Assembly: GCA_018262455.1 (NCBI GenBank)
Contig: JAGSPR010000487.1
Span: forward strand, 1 to 7,830
Length of the DNA stretch: 7,830 nt
Direction: 5' to 3'
From: Deltaproteobacteria bacterium
GTDB taxonomy: Bacteria > Myxococcota > Polyangia > Haliangiales > Haliangiaceae
This document shows positions 1-5,624 of this stretch, piece after piece. Under the pieces are notes generated by a model that made no database searches, had not been told where the DNA came from, and saw nothing but the letters and a program-made list of their open reading frames with translations. The position numbers and the translations under genes are program-made. Every line of letters starts with the position of its first letter. The stretch's first letter is position 1.

Positions 1-6
1 AGCTAG

Positions 7-582
7 GTGGCCAGCGTCGTGACCGCGAAGGCCTCTGAAGCGGTCGCGCGCGTCGTCTCGCGGTGGAACCCGGCGAACGCGGTCACGGCCTCGCGCTTCC
101 TGCTGCTGCCGCCGTTCGCGTGGTCCGTCCACCAGGGCTATCACCAGTACGCGACGCTGTTCATCATCATCTGCGCGCTGCTCGACAAGGTCGATGGGTT
201 CGTCGCCAAGATCTTCAACTGCCGGAGCGCGTTCGGCGAGATGTTCGACGCGATCACCGACGGCATCTGCTACGGCTTCTGCCTGATCTTCGTCGCCGCG
301 TATGGCTGGGCGCCGGTCGTCCCGGTGGTCCTCGTGATCCTGCTCGGCCTCGTGAACAGCGGCCTGCGCGGGATCTACGCCAAGCGTGCGGGCCGCACGG
401 TGAACTACAAGTCGTACGCGATGGAGCGGATCGTCGCGTACACCGGCTACCTCGTCGGGTTCGCGACCGGTGGCATGGAAGTCACCTTCTTCTACTGGTT
501 GTTCGTGCCATTGATGGCGGTGATCGTGCTCCACGATGCCAAGCGGATGCTGGTCGACGCCGTCCCAGGAGCGCTGCGATGA
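7..582 (+). CDS. CDP-alcohol phosphatidyltransferase family membrane protein
   Basis: Integral membrane enzyme of the family that moves a phospho-alcohol or phosphatidyl group from a CDP-linked donor (cardiolipin/PG/PS synthase-like reactions). The family signature D-x2-D-G-x2-A-R-x8-G-x3-D-x3-D is seen as D60, D63-G64, A67, G77, D81 and D85, with all metal-binding Asp residues present; the usual Arg is Lys (K68). An N-P-A-N-x3-T-x2-R stretch (residues 21-30) before the first helix is also typical. Hydrophobic segments lie near residues 31-58, 86-118 and 143-176. At 191 aa the length is normal. The GTG start at 7 follows an in-frame TAG at 4-6; GTG at 19 is an alternative. The stop overlaps the next start (ATGA, 579-582), so the two are probably translationally coupled. 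The exact substrate cannot be read from the sequence. Confidence 0.88.
   Translation: MASVVTAKASEAVARVVSRWNPANAVTASRFLLLPPFAWSVHQGYHQYATLFIIICALLDKVDGFVAKIFNCRSAFGEMFDAITDGICYGFCLIFVAAYGWAPVVPVVLVILLGLVNSGLRGIYAKRAGRTVNYKSYAMERIVAYTGYLVGFATGGMEVTFFYWLFVPLMAVIVLHDAKRMLVDAVPGALR
567..571 (+). promoter_or_regulatory. Shine-Dalgarno site of the small membrane protein
   Basis: AGGAG lies 7 bases before the ATG at 579, inside the 3' end of the upstream gene. It supports the ATG at 579 as the true start of the 76-aa protein and thus the reality of that small gene. Confidence 0.6.
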
Positions 583-809
583 CCGAGCCCACCCTCGTGT
601 CTGACGAAGTGTTCCGCTGGATCCTCACCTTGATGACCGGGGTGGTCGCGGCGACCTGGCTGGTCTACGACGCGCTCAAGCTGTACTGGCTGCGCAACGA
701 AGATGGCTCGAACCCGACGATCCACGACAAGCGGTTCGGATATGCGTGTGGAATGGTGATCGGCATCATCGGTGTCGTGGGCTGCTTCCGTTTCCACGGC
801 GTGATTTGA
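579..809 (+). CDS. Small two-helix membrane protein of unknown function
   Basis: Protein of 76 aa that I do not recognise as a named family. Two hydrophobic segments (about residues 12-33 and 54-70) flank a polar loop with several charged residues (about 34-53), as in a small helical-hairpin membrane protein. It starts with ATG inside the stop of the CDP-alcohol phosphatidyltransferase (ATGA overlap) and has an AGGAG site 7 bases upstream, so co-expression with that enzyme is very likely. It has no signal peptidase site and no Cys pair. A role as accessory or stability partner of the lipid enzyme is only inferred from coupling. It ends 14 bases before the stop of the convergent hydrolase gene. 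Confidence 0.72.
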   Translation: MTEPTLVSDEVFRWILTLMTGVVAATWLVYDALKLYWLRNEDGSNPTIHDKRFGYACGMVIGIIGVVGCFRFHGVI

Positions 810-823
810 CCGACGGCCGAAAT

Positions 824-1615
824 TCAGCGCGCGAGATCGAGGCGCTCGCGATGCGCGAGGATCCGAACGCCGCCGATCGTACGCTCCGATGCGACCTGGG
901 CGAGCCGGTGGCGCGGTGCGCTGGGCGATCCGAACCGCAGGTTGACGGTGCCCCAGTGGATGGGGACCAGCGCCCTGGCTCCGAGTCTCTCGTAGATGTC
1001 GAGTGCGCAATCGGGGTCGATGTGGACGCCTCGATCGAGCAAGGCTCGGCGGCGCCGGTAGTACCAGACCGGGAGCATGCCGCCGATCGGCAGCATCGCC
1101 ACGTCGATCGCGTGACGCTTGCCGATGTCGTCGAACACGGCGTGGTCCGAGAAGTCGACATCGCCGGCGTGATGGATGGTCGCGCCACCCCCACTGATGA
1201 CGTACCCGAGCGCGACCGGCGTGCTCCCCTTGCTCCAGCGGCCGTGGTCGTGGCGGGTCGGCACCGCGGTGATCTCGACGCCGTTGACCTCGAGCTGGTC
1301 GCCGGCATCGAGCTCGGTCAGGTGCGCGAATCCGAGATCCGCGACGATGCCCTTGGCGCCCTTGGGCACGATCAGGTGGGTCTCGCGATCGACCGCCTTG
1401 AGGCTCCACCGGTTCAGGTGGTCGACATGAGAGTGGGTCACGAGCACGGCGTCGACCTTGCCGGCTGCCCGCGTCCGGCGCCGAAACAGCGGATCGAACA
1501 GCACGCGCGCGGTCCCGAGCTGGGCGACCGCGGTGGCGTGGCCCAGCCACGTCACAGAGGGCCCATTCGTAACGTCCGGCACGGGACCGTCCGGCTCGCT
1601 AGCAGGCGGGGTCAC
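824..1615 (-). CDS. Metallo-beta-lactamase-fold hydrolase, NAPE-PLD/UlaG-like
   Basis: Predicted 263-aa soluble zinc hydrolase of the Lactamase_B_2 type, the group holding N-acyl-phosphatidylethanolamine phospholipase D and UlaG-like lactonases. Visible family features: W-L-G-H-A-T at 23-28; a D-P-L-F segment at 41-44; the metal motif H-S-H-V-D-H at 61-66; V-P-K-G at 83-86; P-T-R-H-D-H-G-R at 119-126, matching the P-x-R-H-x-x-x-R element of NAPE-PLD; H-A-G-D at 149-152; P-I-G-G at 176-179; and P-I-H-W-G-T at 218-223. The family's metal-ligand set thus looks complete. There is no signal peptide, so it is probably cytoplasmic. The start is GTG with no visible Shine-Dalgarno site; no upstream alternative fits well. 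It is divergent from the exporter gene, sharing a 26-base gap. Substrate unknown; phospholipid-type or lactone substrates are both possible. Confidence 0.87.
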   Translation of the reverse strand: MTPPASEPDGPVPDVTNGPSVTWLGHATAVAQLGTARVLFDPLFRRRTRAAGKVDAVLVTHSHVDHLNRWSLKAVDRETHLIVPKGAKGIVADLGFAHLTELDAGDQLEVNGVEITAVPTRHDHGRWSKGSTPVALGYVISGGGATIHHAGDVDFSDHAVFDDIGKRHAIDVAMLPIGGMLPVWYYRRRRALLDRGVHIDPDCALDIYERLGARALVPIHWGTVNLRFGSPSAPRHRLAQVASERTIGGVRILAHRERLDLAR

Positions 1616-1616
1616 G

Positions 1617-1631
1617 GTGCTGCTATAGCAC
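1617..1631. promoter_or_regulatory. Palindrome between divergent genes, possible two-way -10 element or operator
   Basis: TGCTATAGCA at 1621-1630 is a perfect 10-bp palindrome lying in the 26-base gap between the GTG starts at 1615 (minus) and 1642 (plus). Read on either strand it gives TG-C-TATAGC, resembling an extended -10 element. A minus-strand start predicted 6-7 bases after it would fall on or next to the GTG of the hydrolase, so that mRNA could be leaderless. A larger imperfect hairpin GTGCT-N5-AGCAC spans 1617-1631. An operator is the alternative reading. No -35 element is evident. Confidence 0.35.
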
Positions 1632-1636
1632 GGAGG
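1632..1636 (+). promoter_or_regulatory. Shine-Dalgarno site of the LysE-type exporter
   Basis: GGAGG lies 5 bases before GTG at 1642 and 11 bases before ATG at 1648. The spacing favours the GTG start. If this site is used, transcription must begin upstream of it, within or before the palindrome at 1621-1630. Confidence 0.6.
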
Positions 1637-1641
1637 TTTCC

Positions 1642-2280
1642 GTGCTGATGTTCCTGGCGATCGGAGTCGCTGCCGGCGCCCTCACGGGTGTTCCGATCGG
1701 GCCGGTGAACGTCGCCGTCATCGATGCCGCGTATCGCCACACCATGCGGCGCGCGCTCGCCGTGGGCCTGGGCGGCGCGATCGCGGATGGCCTGTACTCG
1801 GCGCTTGGCGTCCTCGGCGTCACGCCGATCCTGCGGACTTACCCCTCGGTCCCGCCGATCCTCTACGCGGTGAGCGGGGTCGTGCTGCTGGTCTATGGCT
1901 TCCTGACCGCACGCAGCCAGCCGGTGGCTCCCGCCACGGACGAGCCGGCGGCCTCCGAGTCGGTCGCGATGCGCAAGGAGATGTGGTCGGGCTTCTCGGT
2001 CGGGCTCGCGCTCATCATCCTCAACCCCGCGGCGATCGTGACCTGGGTCGTGATCATGGGGTCGATCATTCCGGACGGCACGAGGCTCGAGGGAATGGCC
2101 TGCGCGATCGGGGTCATGTTCGGCAGCTTCGCGTGGTTCGCGCTCGTCGCGTTCCTGACCCAGAAGGGCAAACACGTCCTGGGTGAGAAGGCTGCCTGGA
2201 TCCCGCGGATCGTCGGGATCGCGCTGATGTTCTACGCGGTCTACCTGATCACGAAGGCCGCGCATTACCTGATCGTCTGA
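1642..2280 (+). CDS. LysE/RhtB-family exporter
   Basis: Inner-membrane exporter of 212 aa in the LysE/RhtB superfamily, whose members expel amino acids or other small molecules using the proton gradient. The first helix carries the family element G-x3-G-V-P-I-G-P-V-N (about residues 12-24), and the second half has the matching N-P-A-A-x3-W segment (about 128-135). About six hydrophobic helices are seen (near 3-25, 38-60, 66-90, 115-138, 148-172, 185-210), with a polar loop at about 92-112. GTG at 1642 is chosen over ATG at 1648 because GGAGG lies 5 bases upstream. The last four sense codons and the stop are the first part of a 27-bp repeat that continues for about 110 bases downstream. Substrate cannot be assigned. 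The divergent hydrolase shares its upstream region, hinting at shared control. Confidence 0.87.
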   Translation: MLMFLAIGVAAGALTGVPIGPVNVAVIDAAYRHTMRRALAVGLGGAIADGLYSALGVLGVTPILRTYPSVPPILYAVSGVVLLVYGFLTARSQPVAPATDEPAASESVAMRKEMWSGFSVGLALIILNPAAIVTWVVIMGSIIPDGTRLEGMACAIGVMFGSFAWFALVAFLTQKGKHVLGEKAAWIPRIVGIALMFYAVYLITKAAHYLIV

Positions 2281-2391
2281 CCGTGGGGTCAGTACCTGAT
2301 CGTCTGACCGTGGGGTCAGTACCTGATCGTCTGACCGTGGGGTCAGTACCTGATCGTCTGACCGTCAGTACCTGATCGTCTGACCGTGGGG
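2266..2391 (+). repeat. Tandem array of a 27-bp hairpin-bearing unit (REP-like)
   Basis: Units occupy 2266-2292, 2293-2319 and 2320-2346 (three identical 27-mers), 2347-2368 (22 bp, missing TGGGG) and 2369-2391 (the first 23 bases of a fifth). Each full unit holds the inverted repeat CTGACC-GTGG-GGTCAG, a 6-bp stem with a 4-base loop; the shortened unit retains CTGAC-C-GTCAG. The first unit covers the last codons and TGA of the exporter gene, and because 27 is a multiple of three every full copy keeps the same TGA in the same frame. There is no T-tract, so these are not classical intrinsic terminators, though stacked hairpins could protect the mRNA 3' end. The unit resembles REP elements (short hairpin preceded by a GT-G-type tetranucleotide). 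The assignment as REP is inferred; the repeat itself is plain in the sequence. Confidence 0.95.
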
Positions 2392-2439
2392 CCACCGGCG
2401 CCCCCGCGCGCCCGACAGCTCGATGTGATACGAGCGGGC

Positions 2440-4431
2440 ATGGTGCGCCTCGTCGCGGTCGTGGCCCTCGTCATTGGCTGTGGGAAGGCGGATCGCACGC
2501 CGGGCGTACCGGAGCCCACGCTAGCCACCAACCTCGGCGCTCCCCCGACCCCGATGATCTTCTCGGGCGAGGCGGGCGGCGGGACGATCGACGCGGCGTC
2601 ATCGGCCTCACCGGTGTGGGAGCCCGGTCCGGCGGTCGCGATCGCCGTGGATGCGAAGATCGATGGCGCCGCGCTGCGGGCCAAGAACCGCGCGCGGCTC
2701 GCGGCAGACAGCTCGCCGGTGACGGTGTTGACGGGCGGTACGCCCGAGGAGCTCGGCCGCCGGTTGTGCGAGGCCGTGGTCCCCAGGCGGCCCCCGGGCA
2801 CGCCCGTGCTGCTCAAGCCGAACATGGGTGGCTTCAACTGGTTTCGCGATCCGGCGAAGACCAACGGCGACAATGGGGTCACCGGCCGGATCACGGATCC
2901 CGAGTTCGTACGCGGCGTCGTGAAGTGTCTGAAGGCGCGGGGGCATTCGAAGATCACGATCGCCGACGGCTTCACCGGCAAGGCTGCCGACTGGGTCCGG
3001 CTCGCGCGGGTCTCGGGCTACGGCGAGATGGCGAAGCAAGAGGGCGTTCCGCTGGTCGCCCTCGATGACGACGGTGTGTTCGATGTCGAGGGCGAGATGC
3101 CCGGCAAGCCGCTCGGCATCACCGGGATCGAGCAGACCCACGTGCCCACGCTGCTCGTCGCCAAGGCGATCGCCCTGCACCTCGATCATGGACTCATCAT
3201 CTCGCTGCCGAAGATCAAGGCGCACCGGTTCGCGGTGTTCTCGCTCGGGATCAAGGCCATGCAGGGCAATGCGATGTACTCCGATGCGACGCCGGCGTTC
3301 CGCCAGAAGTGGCGATCGCACCGCGAGCTCGACAAGGCGCTCGCGCTGGTGAAGCAGGACGATCCGGGCGCGCGGGCGGTGTACGTCAAGGCACTCGAGG
3401 TGTTCGCCGAGAGGATGGCGGATGTGCTCGAGCTCGAAGCGCCCGACGTCGTGCTCGCCGAGGGCGCGCCGGCCATGAGCGGCGATGGCTTCGTGAAGCT
3501 CTTCCCGAGTCCCGAGAGCGTCGCGATCGGCGGTACGAACGTGATTCTCGTTGATCGCGTGGGCGCGCAGTACCTCGGGCTGTGGGACAACGACGCGCTT
3601 GGCGCCGAGCTCGGAGGCCACAAGACCTCGCCACTGCTCGAGGTCGCGGCGAAGCGGTTCGGTGTCGACCTCCAGCATCCGAAGCTCGTCGGTGATGGAG
3701 CAGGCCTGCTCGCGTCGCGCAGGCCGGCACGCCTGATCACGATGGCCGGCTTCGAGCTCGGCGGCGAGCCACCCGGAGACGTGGTGCCGCCCGCCGCGCT
3801 GCCGACCGAGGTCCACGCCGGCCGGATCACCGGCGAGCCGCCGACGATCGACGGCGTCATCGATCCCGCGTGGGCCGCTGCCAAGCCGATCGTGTTCGCG
3901 ACCGACTGGGCGGGGCGCAAGACCAAGACCTCGACCCAGGTCCGCGTGCTGTGGTCGGCACAGGGCCTCTACCTGCTGTTCGAGCTCGAGGGTGCCAGCA
4001 CCTTCACCGATCAGCACCGCCCTGTCGATGTCGAGCGTGTCGATCTCTACGAGGAGAACTGCGTCGAGCTGTTCCTCGTGCCCGATCCGGCGAACCGCCA
4101 GCGCTACTTCGAGATCGAGCTCGGTCCGTTCGGCCACTTCTTCGATGTGCTCGTCGATCGGACTCGCAAGCCGCGGGCGGACAACACGTGGTCGGCGGGG
4201 CTGCGGATCGGCACGCAGCGCGATGAATCCAGCCAGCGCGTCGTCATCGAGGTCGCGATCCCGTCCCCCGACGTGGTCGCGGCGCTCGCGCCGGAAGCAC
4301 GCTTGCCGATCGGTCTCTACCGCATGGAGGGCCAGAACAAGCGCCAGTACCTCGCGGCGTTTCCGACCCACACGCCGAAGCCCAGCTTCCACGTCCCCGA
4401 CGCGTTCGGCACGCTGATCCTCGATCCATGA
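2440..4431 (+). CDS. Lipoprotein with DUF362 domain and C-terminal family-9 carbohydrate-binding-like domain
   Basis: Predicted 663-aa envelope lipoprotein. The start at ATG 2440 gives a short signal peptide (M-V-R then a hydrophobic run) with lipobox V-I-G-C, lipidated at C14; reading further upstream would begin inside the repeat array and spoil the signal. Residues 16-90 are a low-complexity Ala/Gly/Pro linker. About 95-440 match DUF362: L-L-K-P-N-M-G-G near 124-131, then T-x2-I-T-D-P-E-F-V-style segment leading into a helix and a strand ending I-A-D-G. No ferredoxin-type C-x2-C-x2-C motif occurs, unlike many DUF362 proteins. About 455-663 match the CBM9-like fold: P-T-I-D-G-V-I-D-P-A-W (468-478), then V-R-V-L-W-S-A-Q-G-L-Y-L and an E-x-C-V-E-L-F-L-V-P strand. 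No clear Shine-Dalgarno site is seen. The stop overlaps the next gene (ATGA). DUF362 function is not established; an exported sugar- or wall-binding role is inferred from the second domain. Confidence 0.85.
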   Translation: MVRLVAVVALVIGCGKADRTPGVPEPTLATNLGAPPTPMIFSGEAGGGTIDAASSASPVWEPGPAVAIAVDAKIDGAALRAKNRARLAADSSPVTVLTGGTPEELGRRLCEAVVPRRPPGTPVLLKPNMGGFNWFRDPAKTNGDNGVTGRITDPEFVRGVVKCLKARGHSKITIADGFTGKAADWVRLARVSGYGEMAKQEGVPLVALDDDGVFDVEGEMPGKPLGITGIEQTHVPTLLVAKAIALHLDHGLIISLPKIKAHRFAVFSLGIKAMQGNAMYSDATPAFRQKWRSHRELDKALALVKQDDPGARAVYVKALEVFAERMADVLELEAPDVVLAEGAPAMSGDGFVKLFPSPESVAIGGTNVILVDRVGAQYLGLWDNDALGAELGGHKTSPLLEVAAKRFGVDLQHPKLVGDGAGLLASRRPARLITMAGFELGGEPPGDVVPPAALPTEVHAGRITGEPPTIDGVIDPAWAAAKPIVFATDWAGRKTKTSTQVRVLWSAQGLYLLFELEGASTFTDQHRPVDVERVDLYEENCVELFLVPDPANRQRYFEIELGPFGHFFDVLVDRTRKPRADNTWSAGLRIGTQRDESSQRVVIEVAIPSPDVVAALAPEARLPIGLYRMEGQNKRQYLAAFPTHTPKPSFHVPDAFGTLILDP

Positions 4432-4826
4432 GAAGGCTGGCGCTCGCATTGCTCGTCACCGGCTGCCGGCGCGAGATCGTCAGCTTCGGGCCATCGCAGC
4501 CGTCCAGTAGCGAGCTCCGGGTCGATGCGGGGATCGACAGCGCCCTCGAACCTGGCGCGTTGCCGCCAATCATGGTCGAGGTCGAGGTCAAGGGACGGGT
4601 GATCGATGCGCGGGTCGATCCGGTCACCAAGCAGATGGTGGCGACGGCGCTCGTCGGCTCGAACCAGGGCGTGCAGGAAGGCTGGATCGGCGAGGTCATC
4701 GACGACAGCGGGGCGCGCATCGGCGACTTCGAGATCCGCGCGATCCAGTCACGCACGACGACCGGCACGACATCGCTGACGCGCGAGCAGCTCGAGGGCA
4801 AGTTCGTGCGGCTCGCCTCGCCGTGA
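4428..4826 (+). CDS. Small predicted lipoprotein
   Basis: Protein of 132 aa with a very short signal peptide, M-R-R followed by a hydrophobic run and lipobox V-T-G-C (lipidation at C13). The mature part begins with a Ser/Pro-rich linker (about 19-47) and then a compact, strand-rich domain (about 48-130) with charged V-E-V-E-V-K-style alternation. I recognise no family. The ATG overlaps the stop of the DUF362/CBM9-like lipoprotein (ATGA) and there is no separate Shine-Dalgarno site, so translation is probably coupled and the two lipoproteins are likely to work at the same membrane. It faces the convergent gene at 4874 across 47 bases. Confidence 0.75.
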   Translation: MRRLALALLVTGCRREIVSFGPSQPSSSELRVDAGIDSALEPGALPPIMVEVEVKGRVIDARVDPVTKQMVATALVGSNQGVQEGWIGEVIDDSGARIGDFEIRAIQSRTTTGTTSLTREQLEGKFVRLASP

Positions 4827-4873
4827 CAGGAGTCGCGAGGGCGCGAACCCGTGCCCGTGCGCACGCACCGTCG

Positions 4874-5512
4874 TCAGTTCTCGATCGACTCGAGTAGCTC
4901 GCCGACGGTCTCCTCGACCTTGATCGCGAGCTGCTTCGAGATCGGCGCACCGTCCTCGGCGATCAGCGCCGACAGCCGGCGCGCGGCCGCGGCGATCTGG
5001 GTGCGCAGCTTCTCACGGCGATCGCGATCGGTTTGCGGGAACGCGAGCTCGCCGAACTTGTGCTTGAGCACCGGAGCCTCGGCGCCTTCGTCGAACGCGA
5101 CGCGACGGATCGACTGCAGCGTCTCCTCGTCGGCAGCGCCCTTCTCGGTGGCGCGCTGGACGAACTCCACGGTTGCCATGCTGGGGATCGGCGCCTCGTA
5201 GCGGTCCTCGCGCGCCCGCTCGATGACGCGCGGAGCGCTGGTCTCGAGGAAGCGGTAGCTGCCGAGCAGCTTGGCGACGGTTGACCCGCGGAGGTGGAGC
5301 TCCTTGCGGCAGTACGCGTCGAAGTCGGAGAACCCCCACTTCTCCCACAGCCGCTTCTCGGTGCAGCGCGACAGTGCCTCCGCGAGCTCGAGCCACGTGC
5401 GCTTGAATGCGCGCGCCTTGGCCAGGGTGTCGGCACGGTCAGGATCGTCTGCCACGGCGAGCATGCGATCTTCCATCTGTCGGTCGGTCTTGGTGATGAT
5501 CTTCGAGCCCAT
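4874..5512 (-). CDS. Helical protein of unknown function, possible DNA-binding
   Basis: Protein of 212 aa, almost entirely predicted helical and rich in Arg, Glu and Ala, with no signal peptide or membrane segment; probably cytoplasmic. The best conserved-looking stretch is about residues 55-90 (L-W-E-K-W-G-F-S-D-F-D-A-Y-C-R-K-E-L-H-L then R-G-S-T-V-A-K-L-L-G-S-Y-R-F-L), whose spacing looks like two short helices followed by a helix-turn-helix-like element. A second Arg/Glu-rich helical region follows at about 160-210 and could be a coiled coil. I do not recognise a named family. ATG at 5512 is used, but no Shine-Dalgarno site is visible; ATG codons at residues 13 and 17 are alternatives. It is single, divergent from the Cys-rich lipoprotein gene, and has the best coding character of all frames over this stretch. 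Confidence 0.75.
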   Translation of the reverse strand: MGSKIITKTDRQMEDRMLAVADDPDRADTLAKARAFKRTWLELAEALSRCTEKRLWEKWGFSDFDAYCRKELHLRGSTVAKLLGSYRFLETSAPRVIERAREDRYEAPIPSMATVEFVQRATEKGAADEETLQSIRRVAFDEGAEAPVLKHKFGELAFPQTDRDRREKLRTQIAAAARRLSALIAEDGAPISKQLAIKVEETVGELLESIEN

Positions 5513-5538
5513 GGCGGACCGGACGCTACGGGATGGGT

Positions 5539-5585
5539 CTGATCGTCTCGAAAAACTGAGGGTACAAGACCTGATTCTGACCAGT
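5539..5585 (+). repeat. Probable diverged relative of the 27-bp repeat
   Basis: Within the 112-base divergent intergenic region, CTGATCGTCT at 5539-5548 matches the array unit exactly over 10 bases, and ACCTGATTCTGACC at 5569-5582 matches the unit's ACCTGATCGTCTGACC with two bases missing. Between them GAGGGTAC loosely resembles the unit's TGGGGTCAGTACC. Order and rough spacing (32 instead of 27 bases) match two consecutive units. The paired stem sequence is decayed, so it would no longer fold the same hairpin. Confidence 0.4.
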
Positions 5586-5591
5586 TACACT
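5584..5591 (+). promoter_or_regulatory. Possible -10 element for the Cys-rich lipoprotein gene
   Basis: GTTACACT contains TACACT (4 of 6 to TATAAT) and closely resembles GTTATACT in front of the kinase gene. The predicted transcript start, about 5598, would lie 6 bases before a GTG at 5604 and 27 bases before the GTG at 5625. No good -35 hexamer is seen. Confidence 0.35.
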
Positions 5592-5624
5592 CAGGCACAA
5601 CTCGTGCTTTGCTCCTCGTCGCTC

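Noticed and set aside
492..1550. Long minus-strand frame over the hydrolase region
   Set aside because: Arg/Pro/Ala-rich translation without motifs, overlapping the hydrolase gene that has a full motif set; a shadow of high GC.
2266..2391. CRISPR array
   Set aside because: Units abut directly with no unique spacers and no cas genes nearby.
2386..2439. Upstream extension of the DUF362 lipoprotein to GTG at 2386
   Set aside because: It would start inside the repeat array and put 18 Pro/Arg-rich residues before a good lipoprotein signal; ATG 2440 fits far better.
2608..4449. Long minus-strand frame opposite the DUF362 lipoprotein
   Set aside because: Low-complexity Arg/His/Asp-rich translation with no recognisable motif; antisense shadow.
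4856..4865. CGTGCGCACG palindrome between the convergent genes as a terminator
   Set aside because: Only a 5-bp stem with no loop and no T-tract; too weak to call a terminator.
5437..5451. GGTCAGGATCGTCTG, another partial match to the 27-bp unit
   Set aside because: It lies within the coding sequence of the helical protein, lacks the ACCT block and is short; probably chance.
5271..5624. Upstream extension of the Cys-rich lipoprotein frame
   Set aside because: It would overlap the opposite-strand gene and bury the lipobox signal in mid-protein.
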